A stretch of DNA of 64,000 bases from Mycoplasma sp. OR1901. GTDB lineage: Bacteria; Bacillota_I; Bacilli_A; Mycoplasmatales; Metamycoplasmataceae. A program made the position numbers and the translations under genes. Positions within the stretch are counted from its first letter, which is position 1, and each line of letters begins with the position of its first letter. The stretch spans positions 898,939 to 962,938 of the forward strand of contig NZ_CP054666.1 in assembly GCF_013348745.1 (NCBI RefSeq), in the 5' to 3' direction. The notes under the pieces are model-generated. The model did not search any database. It was given only the letters and a program-made list of their open reading frames with translations, and was not told the DNA's origin. Below are positions 22,548 through 33,689 of this stretch, piece after piece.

Positions 22548-22561
22548 GTAAGAAACTACTC
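22548..22561 (+). repeat. 3' arm of the inverted repeat bracketing the RNase III-like gene
   Basis: GTAAGAAACTACTC lies between the stop codon (22535) and the terminator, so it falls in the 3' UTR. It is an exact reverse complement of 20816-20829. Confidence 0.8.
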
Positions 22562-22563
22562 AC

Positions 22564-22620
22564 CAACCTACTTTAAGGTTGTAAAAAGACCTAGGATTTA
22601 AAATACCTAGGTCTTTTTAA
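22564..22620 (+). terminator. 3' UTR hairpin plus terminator of the RNase III-like gene
   Basis: A small hairpin CAACCT/AGGTTG (22564-22581) is followed by a 13-bp perfect stem AAAAAGACCTAGG / CCTAGGTCTTTTT (22583-22618). Confidence 0.85.
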
Positions 22621-22628
22621 TTTAATTG

Positions 22629-22794
22629 TTGTGACACAATATAAATAATTAAATATACTTATAACTATTTCATTATATCTACTTTTGCACCGAATATTGT
22701 ATAACTTTTGGTGCAAAAGTATGTATAAATATTTTGTTCACATAAATAAAATGTTAATTATTAAAAACCTAAACGTCAAACAGTTTAGGTTTTT
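22629..22794 (+). ncRNA. Possible small RNA between the RNase III-like gene and xfp
   Basis: TTGTGA (22629) and TATACT (22654) form a weak promoter with a 19-base spacer. Downstream is a perfect 12-bp dyad TACTTTTGCACC / GGTGCAAAAGTA (22680-22721) and then a 12-bp terminator stem AAAAACCTAAAC / GTTTAGGTTTTT (22763-22794). No reading frame is seen. The terminator is bidirectional and also serves xfp, so the dyad could instead be a protein-binding site. Confidence 0.35.
22763..22794 (-). terminator. Terminator of xfp (bidirectional)
   Basis: Stem AAAAACCTAAAC / GTTTAGGTTTTT immediately after the xfp stop codon; T tracts on both strands. Confidence 0.8.
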
Positions 22795-22802
22795 AACTTA
22801 TA

Positions 22803-25187
22803 TTATTTATTTAAATCTTCTCATTTTCAATTTCTAACTTCATCAATATCAATACCAACTTCTTTTATGTAATAGTTGTGGTATGCTATTTTTTCATCCA
22901 TTAAATCTAAGAAATCTTTTGCATTTTCTTGTCCGAATACTGCTCTAGCAGCTGTTTTAGACATGTGGAATCTATCCATGTGTGACATTAAACGAATGTC
23001 GAATGATGTTGTAATATCACCATTTTCTCTATATCCGTGAATTCATAAATTGTGGTTTCTACGTGAGAAGAAGATATCTCTAATTAAACCTTCGAATCCA
23101 TGGAATGCAAATAAAATAGGTTTATTTGTTGTAAATACAGAATTAAATTCTTCATCTGATAATCCACGAGGATCAATACTTTGGTGTCTTAATTTTAATA
23201 AATCAACAACGTTAACAAATCTAATTTTAAGATCTTTAAAGTGTTTGTGTAATATTGAAATTGTAGCAAGTGCTTCTAAGTTTGGTTCTGTACCAGCAGC
23301 AACTACTACTAAATCTGGTTCTTCACCTTCTTTAACTGTTGATGCTCAGTCAATTACTTTATAACCTTTTTCAACTAATTCTTTAGCTTCTTCAGTGTTA
23401 TAGAATTGATCTCTTGGTTGTTTTGAAGCAACAATTAAGTTGATTACATTTCTTTCTTTAAATGACTTATCTAATACTGCTAATAATGTATTTGAGTCAG
23501 CTGGTAAGTATTCTCTAATTAATTCAGGTCTTTTATCAGCTAAGTGACCTAAGATACCTGGATCTTGGTGTGTATAACCATTGTGATCTTGTTGGAATGC
23601 TGTAGAAGTAGCAATAACGTTTAATGAAGGGTAATCTTTTCTTCATGAAATTTTGTTTGCTTTAACAACTCATTTCATGTGTTGTGTTAACATTGAGTCA
23701 ACAACTCTTAAAAATGATTCATATGAAGCGAAGAATCCATGACGTCCTGTTAATACATAACCTTCTAAGAATCCTTCTGCTTGGTGTTCAGATAATTGTG
23801 AATCAATTAATCTACCTGCAGGACTTAAAGCTTCATCTAATTCTGGATCAATTTTTTCCATTCATTGTCTGTTTGTAACTTTTAAAACTTCAAATAATCT
23901 ATTTGATTTAGTTTCATCTGGCCCAAATGCTCTAAAGTTTGTAGGGTTTCTTTTAATAAGATCCGCTAAAAAGTGGCTTGCTGTAACCATATCTTGCTCT
24001 TTAACTTCACCTGGTTTGTTAAATTTAAGTGCAAAGTCTTCTCATTTACCAAAGTTAAGTAATTGAGGATTAATACCACCATTTGTAATTGGGTGCATTG
24101 CCATTCTTTTTTCACCTTTTGGCGCAATATCAGCAAATTCTTTTTTAAATGAACCATCTTCATTGAATAATTCATGTGGTTTGTATGATAACAATCAGTT
24201 TTCTAATTCATCAATCATTTTTGGATTTTCTGAACTAACAGGAACTGGCACTTGGTGAGCTCTAAAGCTTCCTTCGTATTTTAAATTATTAATTCTTTCT
24301 GGTAATGTTCAACCTTTTGGTGTTCTTACGATTAAAGCAGGTCATAATGGTCTTGTTGCTTCTTCAGCTGGTCTTTGTCTTTGTTCTTCATGAATTGCTT
24401 TAATTTTTTCGATTGCTAAATCGAATTTTTCAGCCATTATTTCATGAATACCAACTGTATCTTTTGGATCAGCTTCAACAAAAATAGCTTCTCAACCAAA
24501 TCCTGATAACATGTCTGAAATTTCTTTATTAGATTTTCTTGCGTAAATTGTAGGGTTAGAAATTTTACCACCATTTACGTGAAGGATAGGTAAAACAACT
24601 CCGTCATTTACTGGGTTAATAAATGATGATGAGAATCAACTTCCTGCTAAAGGACCTGTTTCAGCTTCTCCGTCACCAATAACAGTTGCGGCAATAATGT
24701 TTGGATTATCTAAAACTGCTCCAACAGCATGTGAAATTGCGTAACCTAATTCTCCACCTTCGTGAATTGATCCTGGTGTTTCTGGAGCAGCATGAGATGC
24801 TGTTCCTCCAGGGAATGAGAATCTCTTAAACATTCTTGTTAAACCTTCAGTATCATTTGTGATTTCAGGGAATAACTCTGTGTAACTACCATCTAAAAAT
24901 GAGTTTGAGATCATAACTTGTCCACCGTGACCTGGACCTGAGATGTAAAACATTTCAACGTCATACTTATTAATAACACGGTTTAAGTGTGCATAAATTA
25001 AGTTTTGACCAGGAATTGTTCCTCAGTGACCAATTGGGTACATTTTAATGTCTTCTGGACGAATTTTATTAAAAAGTAATGGGTTATTTCTTAAATACAT
25101 TTGACCTAATGATAGGTAGTTTGCAGCTCTTCATCAAGCGTGAACTTTATCCAAGTATTCTTTATTATCAAAATTATTTTTTTTCAT
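22803..25187 (-). CDS. xfp: Xylulose-5-phosphate/fructose-6-phosphate phosphoketolase
   Basis: TPP-dependent enzyme that splits xylulose 5-phosphate (or fructose 6-phosphate) with phosphate to acetyl phosphate and glyceraldehyde 3-phosphate (or erythrose 4-phosphate), allowing ATP formation through acetate kinase. At 794 residues it matches the family. Signature regions are [27 protein letters not shown] and the TPP-binding [16 protein letters not shown]; the C-terminal domain includes [18 protein letters not shown] precedes the ATG. It sits downstream of the HAD gene, separated by a terminator. Confidence 0.96.
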
Positions 25188-25340
25188 AAATCTCCTAATT
25201 TATATGTTTTTATTTCTTATTAAAATTCTTAAATTTAAAATAAGAAAACTACGTATATTTATTATATTATTTTTATTATTAAATTTTATAAAAATTATTA
25301 TTTTGTTTATTATTTTAGGCACTTAAGCAAGTGAATTAAA

Positions 25341-25378
25341 AATACATATTCTGTATTTAATTGAATATGTATTTTTTA
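25341..25378 (-). terminator. Terminator of the HAD hydrolase gene
   Basis: Stem AATACATATTC / GAATATGTATT overlapping the stop-codon region; T tract on the minus strand. Between here and xfp are two smaller inverted repeats (CACTT/AAGTG near 25319 and TTCTTATT/AATAAGAA at 25214-25245) of unknown meaning. Confidence 0.7.
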
Positions 25379-26188
25379 TTTTTCAATAAATTGTTTTAAG
25401 TATTTTGCTAAACCTGAATCATTACATGTTTCTTCTGTGATTTCATCCGCAATTTCTTTTAGTTCATCAACTGAATTAGCCATAGCAATAAGTTTACCAA
25501 CTTTACCTTTAGCTGAAGCATCATTCATCGAATCACCAATATGAATTGCATCTTTAGGATCAATTCCTCAAAGTTTACATAACCTTAATTCCTCATCTCC
25601 TTTAGAAACGTTAGCTCCTGTTATTTCAAGAATGTTATTGTTACCACTAATTGTAACTGTTAATCTTCCTTCGAACTTTTTAGATCATTGTTCTGCTAGT
25701 TCTTTAATTTTATTTTTATTTAAGTTTCAAACAAGTGCTTTATATACGTCAAAATCATTTTTGTAATCTTTGTATCTTTTAGCATTTTTCTTACCGAATC
25801 CCATAAGCACTTTATATAATCAGTTTTTAACAAATGCTAAATCTCTTGAATTTGAGTTGTAAACAACAAATGATTTACTTTTCTTAATTTCTTCAAATAA
25901 TTCCTGAGCAACTTCTTTATCAACGATTTCTTTGTTAACAACTTCACCTTTTATAACGGTTTGAGCACCGTTTCAAGCGATATATGTCTCAGAACCTAAA
26001 TCTCTAACTATTTTAGCAGTTTTAGGATTTACACCTCTACCTGTTGAAACAATAACTGGTATTTGTGTTTGTAACTTTCTAATTATTTCTTTAGTATACT
26101 CTGTAGGTTCTTTGTGTCAAAACTTTTCACCTGGACCATCTAAAGTTGTTCCATCTAAGTCTATAAATATTATTTTTGGTTTATTCAT
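25376..26188 (-). CDS. Cof-type HAD-superfamily hydrolase (sugar-phosphate or nucleotide phosphatase)
   Basis: Mg-dependent phosphatase of 270 residues. The motif I FIDLDGTTLDG gives nucleophile Asp10 and Asp12; PVIVSTGRG is motif II; a Lys precedes HIGDSMNDASA, motif IV. The type IIB cap lies between motifs II and III. The gene starts 12 bases after polC, and its AAAGGAGAG ribosome site touches the polC stop, so it is probably the last gene of cdsA-polC-HAD. The substrate is unknown. Confidence 0.85.
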
Positions 26189-26200
26189 TTTTCTCTCCTT

Positions 26201-29200
26201 TTATAATGTAAATAATGACATTTGGTTTGTTTCTGTTAAATCTTTAAGAACTCCCAATTCGTCCAATACATTAGTTATAGTTTTATTAACTCCACTTCTT
26301 GATCTGAAGTCTTCTTTTGAAATAAAAGGTCTTTCTTCACGTGCTTGCACTAATTTTTGAGCAGCAGCAAGTCCTAAACCTTTTAGCGCAGTGAAAGGTG
26401 GAATTAAGGCTTTATTATCATAGTCTATAATTCACTCATCTGCTTTTGATTTCATTAAATCAATATTAGAAATTTTATAACCTCTAGCATATATTTCACG
26501 TGCTATTTCTAAAGTTACTAAAAGATCTTCATCTAATTTCTTTTTGTCTTTTAATTTATTAATTTCATTAATTTTTTCATTAATTTTAACCGCTTTAAAG
26601 TCATCAACAATAACTTTAATATCAAATTCAGATACCCGAATTGATAAGTATGTTGAATAGTATTCTAACGGTTTATATAGTTTAAATCAAGCAATACGTC
26701 ACGCCATAATTACATAAGCTGTCGCATGGGCTTTCGGGAACATGTATTCTATCATTAACATACTTTTAATCATTCATTCAGGAATGTTATTTTTCTTTAA
26801 TTCCGTTTGTTCTTCAGTACTTAATCCCTTACCTTTTCTAACTTTTTCCATTACCTTAAATGAAAATAACGGATCTAAACCACGTTTAATTAAAATTAAC
26901 ATAATATCGTCACGACAAGAAATAACATCACTAACTGACATATTTTGTTCTTTAATTAAAGTTTCAGCATTTCCTTTTCAAACGTTTGTACCGTGTGATA
27001 GTCCTGAAATAGAAATTAAGTCCGAAAAAGTTCTCGGGTTAGCATCTTTAAGCATTTTACGAACGAAGTTAGTACCAAATTCAGGTAAACCAACAGCCCC
27101 GGTAGGTTCGTCACCAATTTCACTTGGTTGTATCCCTAATTCTTTAGTGCTATAAAATAACGACATAACTCTAGGATCTTTTTTAGGAATATCTGTTTTT
27201 ACATTAACCCCAGTCATTTTAGATAACATAGCAATCGCTGTAGGATCTCTATGCCCCAAAATATCTAATTTTAACAAGTTATCATGTATAGATTCAAAGT
27301 TAAGGTGAGTAGTTTTTCAATTTAGTGATGTATCATCAGCTGGATAGTTAATAGGTGTGAAATACTCAACATCGAATTCTTTAGGAACAATTATTATTCC
27401 ACCAGGGTGTTGTCCTGTAGTACGTTTAACACCTTCGATTTTATATGAAAGAAAATCGATATAACTATTTGTGTATCCAAAATTATATTCTTCGTTTGCT
27501 TTTTTAATATAACCGAATGCAGTTTTATCTTTTATCGTAGATATTGTACCCGCTCTAAATGTATGATACTCTCCAAAAAGTTCTTTAATATAGTCATGTA
27601 TAAAACTTTGGTACTCACTTGAGAAGTTAAGGTCAATATCAGGAACTTTATCAGCTTGGAAACCTAAGAAAGTTTCAAAAGGTATAGAGTTACCATCCTT
27701 ATCCATTAAAATATCACACTTTTCACATTTTTTATCGTCTAAATCATAACCGGATGGAGTAGGTGGATTTTTAACTAGTTCAAAATATTTACAATTATCA
27801 CAAACATAATGAGGCGGAAGCGGGTTAACTTCAGTTATTTCGGCCATTGTTGCAACAAATGATGAACCAACACTACCACGACTACCTACAATGTAACCAT
27901 TTTCTTCTGATTTTTTAACTAAAATATGTGAAATTCAATAAACTACGTCAAAACCATATTTTAAAATAGGTTCTAATTCTTGTTTGATTCTTAAATCAAC
28001 AATTTCAGGTAATTTTTCACCATATTTCTTGTGAGCATTAGCATAAACTAATTCCTTAAGTTTAACATTAGAATTATCGAATTTAGGTGTATATAGTTTT
28101 TCACGAGTTACTATAATTTCGTCTTCAACCATATCTGCTATTTTGTTTGGTGTTTCTATAACAATTTCTTTTATTAAATCTAGATGACCTAAAAACTTGA
28201 ATTGATAAATCATTTCTTTTGTTGTTAGATAATTTAAAGTTGGGATTTGTAAGCTATCTTTTTTTCTGTAGTCAAATAAAAAGTGAGAAGTATTTCCAAT
28301 ACCTTTTGAATAAACTAATGATTTAAAAAATATTGCATCATCTTTGGTTTCATATCTAACATCACCAATTGCCACAACCATTTTTCCAAGGCTTTTAGCC
28401 TTATTAATAAGATGTTTTAGAAGTTGTTCAATTTCTTCTTTTGTAAAATCATCTTTTCCACTTCATTTATGCGAAAGAGTTTGTGGTGCAGGGACTTCAA
28501 TATAATCACATCTATTAATTATTTTTTCTAGTTCAATATCATTTGAATAAAGAAGTCTATCAATCAATTCACCTCTTAAACCATTTGAACCAATTAAAAT
28601 ATTTTTACTTTTAGGTAAATCTTCAAAAAACATTTTTGGTGAATTTCAAAAACGTTCTGTTAAAGTTTTTGAAATCATTTGGAACATTTCTTTTAAACCT
28701 TCATTGTTTAAAGCGATTACTGAATATTGGTTAAAAGTAGTATTTAATTTAGAATAAAATAAACTTTCATCTCTTGTATATTCATTTAATTGTCCTAAGG
28801 TATGAACGTTATTATTTATAAATCAAAAAATAGAATTTTTAAATGCGCCTGCTAGTACTTCAGCATCGTAGTCGGCACGGTGAGCAACTTCAGTGTCATA
28901 TATAACATCAAAGTTTTTACAAAATTCACCTAAACTATGTTTTTTCTTATCTTCAAAAATAATTCTTGAAATCATAAGTGTATCGATATAAGTAGTTTTA
29001 GGTAATTCTCTTTCTTTTTCTAAGAATTTTTGAATTATAAAGTTCATGTCGAATTTTGCGTTGTGAGCAACAGCAATTTTACCTTCGAATAATTTATAAA
29101 TTCGATCTAAGGCATCATCTAATTCGATACCTTCATTATCAACCATTTGTTGTGTAATTCCAGTCAAATTAGTTGTAAAAGCAGATAATGGTTTTTTGGC

Positions 29201-30577
29201 TTTTACGAAAAATTGTGTTTTATTAATAACATCACCGTTTTTAATTACTGTGGCACCAAATTCAATTAGTTCACCAATTCTTGGTGACAAGTGAGTTGTT
29301 TCGATGTCGAATACAACAAACTCAGCATCATTAATATTGATTTCAGGATTAAACTCACCTAAAATAATATTATTTCCTTTCTCGATAATATCAAAAGAAA
29401 CTCCGTAAATAGGTTTAATACCATTTTTCTTCGCTGCTTGAGTAAATTCCGGGAACGATTGAACAGAATTCGAATCAAGTATTGTAATAGCTTTATGACC
29501 ATGTTTTTTAGCTATTTCAACTAAATCAGTAGCAGATAAAATACCATCCATAGTATTCATTTTTGTTCTAGCTGATAACTCAATTCTTTTTTCTTCTGCG
29601 TCATCTAGTGTCACATTATGGTAAGGGTTATCACCTACAATAATTTTATCTGATCTAACATTTCTACTGAGATCAAAACCGTATCTATTGATTTGTAATA
29701 AACCATCAACTACAATAAATTGACCAACTTTAAATGTTGTAACATTATTCTTATCTTCTCCAAGATAATGCGAAACGTTTATTGTATCTTTATAATCTGT
29801 AACACTATACTTGGCCACATAAACGTTACCTAGTCTTCTTATTTCTTCACGATATATTTCACCTTCAAAATGAACTCTTTTATTTGTTTCAAGTTCTGAA
29901 TAAGTAGACATATCTTTAATAGTTACGTGTGTATAAGTATTTTTTGAATATTTATTAAATTTATAATTTGAATTATTATTGTATGATGATGGATTATAGT
30001 TTGATTTTTGGGTGCTAAGTTCTTCTCTACTAAGTTTTCTAATTTGTTCTTGTAATTCTTTATCACGTTCTTCAATATGTAATAAATTATTCGATACTAT
30101 TTGTAATTGAAAATCAATTTTAAAGTCTTTGAAACCATAGTAGCTCATGTTTGATTCAATTAACTCTTTAGCATAGTCAATTTCTTCGTCCGGAATATTT
30201 GAATCATATCTTATGATATAACTTCCATCATTTGGGTTTATAACTAATGATGAGGGATTTTTTTTGATTAATTCAGCAACGTTAGGTATTTTTTTAATTA
30301 GTGCTGGAATAATATTAATAAGGTATTCTTTAAATTCTGTAGATTCATAAATATAATTCTCAACAACGAAGTTATATTTATTTTCTTTGGCTTTATTAGA
30401 GTTTTTTGTTGATCATAATAGATTTTTAAATGTTTTAAAACTTAGAAGCGAGAAAATAACAAAAGTAAATTCTTTTTCGCCGACTTGTTCCATTCTAACT
30501 TCATCTAATTCTGGATCATATTTTAAACCAGAATAAATAGCAAAACTATTTAATAGATTATCTCTAAATTTAGACAT
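26201..30577 (-). CDS. polC: DNA polymerase III alpha subunit, Gram-positive type PolC
   Basis: Replicative polymerase with built-in 3'-5' proofreading, 1,458 residues. In order: N-terminal region, OB fold, PHP domain split by a DnaQ-like exonuclease ([21 protein letters not shown]), a zinc finger (CDNCKYF … CEKCDIL), the catalytic PDIDLNFS palm, and a C-terminal NQMSLF tail typical of the family. The PHP metal motif ELHLHT is replaced by ELSART and TDH by LDS. Two of the three usual His/Asp clusters are therefore lost. It starts 9 bases after cdsA. Confidence 0.96.
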
Positions 30578-30586
30578 ACAACTCCT

Positions 30587-31639
30587 TTAACTTTTTCATG
30601 CAATAATTCCGATTAAACTTCATAAAATAAAAACAAAAGATACACTATCGAACCTGTCTAAAATTCCACCGTGTCCTCTTAAAATTTTTGAGAAGTCTTT
30701 AATTTCAAGTCTACGTTTTATATAAGAAAAATATAAATCACCAAGTAAAGCAAAAATTGGTGAAGCTAATATAAGTAATGAAAAACTCAGTTTTTTTATA
30801 TCTTTATTGAAAATTAACTCTAATAATAAACTATCTTTTTGAACGCTTTGGCTTATGCCGTAGTAAGAAAAAGCAAAAATTAAAGAAATTAATATAGCAA
30901 ATAAATAACCTATTATCGCTCCTTCTCAAGTCTTTTTAGGACTAATGAGTGGTGCCATTTTTGCTTTAAATAATTTATTTCCGAAAAATATTCCACCAAA
31001 GAAACCGCCGGTATCATATGAAACTGAGAATATAAAGAATATAATAATATATTCCAATCCAGTGTTTAAAGTGTTTAAATAAGCATATGTTTTTATGAAA
31101 TTAATAATAATAAATGTTGACAAGAAGAAACTTACACTTCTTTGAAGTAACGCTACAAAGTTTGTTTTAGTATTATTACTATAATATCTTAATAGACCAA
31201 AAAATACTGATAGTAGTAATAAAAATACATAAGTTTGTCAACTTCCTAAAATATAGTTAAAGATATTATTTTTTAAAATTAAAAATATGTGTGATTCTTC
31301 ACTAATTAATTTGTTAGATTTATTTAATAATAGTATATTTAATAAATATTGATAATTTACAATTAAGCCTAAAACCCCTACAAATGATAGTAAAATAGCT
31401 AATTTTTTGTTCTGTAAATAAGCATTTGATAATTCAAAAAGCATTATAAATAAGAAGCTAAAAATTAATAATAGTGAAAGTGATCTCACAAATCAAAAAA
31501 CACCATTATTTAAATTATAACTGTGATAAAAACTATATCTATTTAGAGCTATAAATATTATAAAAATAACCGCAACAATAATTGCGGGAATTATTCTTTG
31601 ACTTATAAGACCATTCATTTTTTCTTTATTTGAATTCAT
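30587..31639 (-). CDS. cdsA: Phosphatidate cytidylyltransferase
   Basis: Makes CDP-diacylglycerol from phosphatidic acid and CTP, the branch point for phosphatidylglycerol and cardiolipin. It has 350 residues with about eight membrane segments; the C-terminal signature [25 protein letters not shown] carries the catalytic Lys-Asp and His-Gly-Gly…Asp residues. A TATAAT box ends 6 bases before the ATG with no ribosome site between, so the message is probably leaderless. It is the first gene of cdsA-polC-HAD. Confidence 0.93.
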
Positions 31640-31645
31640 AATAAT

Positions 31646-31651
31646 ATTATA
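31646..31651 (-). promoter_or_regulatory. cdsA -10 box abutting the start codon
   Basis: TATAAT (minus strand), six bases, then ATG at 31639. Predicted transcription start coincides with the start codon. Confidence 0.6.
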
Positions 31652-31760
31652 AACTATTAATAACTAAATTCGTTATATTTTAAGTTAAAAACACATTTAA
31701 ATATCTATATAATTTGCAATTTTTTACATAAATAAACATGTTTAATACTTATTTTAATCA

Positions 31761-32552
31761 CTAAATGTTATTAAATTTATTATTTAAAAATATTTTTAAA
31801 TAACCATCCATAACTTCTGTTTTAATTCAATTAATATCTTTAATATTAATTTGTTTTATTATTTGATCATTACCTGTAATAGTATAAGAATAATTTTCAA
31901 TCGGATATTTTTCTAAAAAATATTGAATATACCCAAAAACAGTGGCTTTAAAACCTAAATTTAAAGCTGAAGGAGTATCGGTTCCGGAGTCATTTAATAA
32001 ATTGGGTTCAATAAGTTTTCTATCAAGTTTTTTAATTTTTTTAAATAAGTGTAAGCAAGATTCGTAAAATCCAGGTGCAATAGCTACTGAAATTAATTTA
32101 TTATTTTGTTTTATAACTGTAGTTAAAGCAGTTCCAAAACTAATAGTAACTGAATTGGGTGAATCGTTAGATTCACATAACCCAATTAAATCAATACCTA
32201 ATTCATTAATATCCACATTTGAAAAATCTGTATTAAATTTTTGGCTTCTATGAATTATGTAGGGTTTAATATTTGGATAGTATTCTGAAAGCGTTTTCAC
32301 AAAATAAAAATACATTTTGTCATTAACCGAACCTAATATCACCTCAAGGTTTTGTTCCAAATCAATTGCTTCTTTTAAAAATTGTTTAATTACTTGAACT
32401 AATGCAAGTGTGTTTTCAACATCACTGACCAATTGAAAATTATACCTTAATAATTTTTTAGATGAGTTGTAAAGAGCGTATTTAATAGATGAATTTCCAA
32501 TATCAAAAACTAAATATCTCTTTTTGTTGTGTTTGTTTAAAAAGTTTACCAT
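31761..32552 (-). CDS. coaX: Type III pantothenate kinase
   Basis: Phosphorylates pantothenate, the first step to coenzyme A. It has 263 residues. ASKHA-fold signs are the phosphate-1 loop VFDIGNSSIKYAL, SFGTALTTVI (phosphate 2) and AIAPGF; GIDLIG stands where the family usually has G-x-D-R, so the Arg is replaced by Leu. I chose the ATG at 32552, which lies 8 bases after a TACAAT box with TTGATT 16 bases further up (leaderless). An in-frame TTG at 32588 lies upstream of this promoter. Confidence 0.82.
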
Positions 32553-32560
32553 ATAATTAA

Positions 32561-32585
32561 ATTGTACTTTGTATTGTGATATAAT
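32561..32585. promoter_or_regulatory. Overlapping divergent promoters of coaX and the choline-kinase-like gene
   Basis: Minus strand: TTGATT, 16 bases, TACAAT (32561-32566) for coaX. Plus strand: TATAAT at 32580-32585, about 30 bases before the kinase-like gene. The -35 of one overlaps the -10 of the other. Confidence 0.55.
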
Positions 32586-32615
32586 CAAATAAAAATTAAT
32601 TACTTAAGAGGTAAA

Positions 32616-33365
32616 ATGAAGAAAATTAACATAGGTTTTACAAACGAATCATTCATTAATGATAATGGTGATTTCTATCAAATAAAAAAATACAACTGAT
32701 TTAATCATAAAATTGATTACAAATTATTGGAAAAATTTGATTTTGTTCCTAAACTAGTGGATGACACGCCAAAATGTTTAGAATGACAATGAATTGAAGG
32801 TAAAAATCCTGAATTCACAAAAGAGGATTTAGAAGTAATTGCTGATAATTTAAAAACATTACATGATTCAGAATTAAAATTTCCAAAATCAAATCACTCC
32901 GCAAGAGTTAAAAAATATCGTCAAATATTAAAAGAAAAAAAAATTAAAATTGATGTTTTAGATAAATACTACAAACGTATTAATTTAATTTTATCTAAGA
33001 GTCAACATAATAGACCGTTACATAATGATTTATACACAGCTAATATAATAAAAAGAGCAAAAGATAATAAAATATTCTTCATAGATTGAGAATACGCATC
33101 AATGGGTGATAAACACTTTGATTTAGCCTACTTTATAACAGGTTCTTTCCTAACAAAAGAACAAGAAGAAATATTTTTAAATAGATATGAATCATATTGA
33201 GAAGAATACCTAATACAACAAAAAATATTAATTTATTATTTAATAATATTATGAATTAATGTTCAAGAAGTAAAACCTTTTGACGATCAACCATCAATTT
33301 TAAAATTAGAAGAAACAGTTAAAGAATTTGAATACAAAAAAGCAAACGACTTATTTAAGAAATAA
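32616..33365 (+). CDS. Choline/ethanolamine kinase-like phosphotransferase (LicA/APH fold)
   Basis: Small-molecule kinase of 249 residues, rich in Trp encoded by TGA. The catalytic Brenner-type motif is PLHNDLYTANII and the metal-binding DFG-equivalent is FIDWEYASMGDKHFDLAYF. Relatives phosphorylate choline, ethanolamine or thiamine. AAGAGGT precedes the ATG. It diverges from coaX and converges on a lipoprotein cluster. Choline is the best guess given phosphocholine lipids in mycoplasmas, but this is an inference. Confidence 0.8.
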
Positions 33366-33396
33366 AAAAATATTTCCGCATTAGGAAATATTTTTT
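33364..33396. terminator. Bidirectional terminator
   Basis: Stem AAATATTTCC / GGAAATATTT flanked by A and T tracts between convergent genes; it overlaps the stop codon of the minus-strand gene. Confidence 0.8.
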
Positions 33397-33689
33397 AATA
33401 TAACTTGTTTTCTATTATTCTTAACAAATGAAAAAATGATAATTAGGTCTAAAATTATAAAAAATATTGAAATTGATAAACAAACCTTAAATCCAATAGA
33501 CAAATTGTATTTATATTGCTCCATATCTTTAGCTTGAAAATTAACTAAATCATACATTTTCGCAATAAAAGAAGGTCCGTTATATAAATTATCTCAATTA
33601 GAATAATGAGTTATGATAATTGACATTATTAGTGTTGTTGTAAATAACACTAATAATAAGGATAAAATTATTTTCTTACTTGTTTTCAT
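33381..33689 (-). CDS. Small two-segment membrane protein
   Basis: It has 102 residues: a membrane segment near 5-28, an extracellular-type loop of about 40 residues (NWDNLYNGPSFIAKMYDL), a second segment near 66-90 and a basic tail. Its ATG lies inside the end of the upstream lipoprotein gene (14-base overlap), which supports coupled translation and a shared task. No family recognised. Confidence 0.7.

Noticed and set aside
20816..22561. Insertion sequence or transposon interpretation of the RNase III-like gene with 14-bp inverted repeats
   Set aside because: No transposase, no flanking direct repeat seen, and the arms fall inside the predicted transcript between promoter and terminator; kept only as an alternative in the finding.
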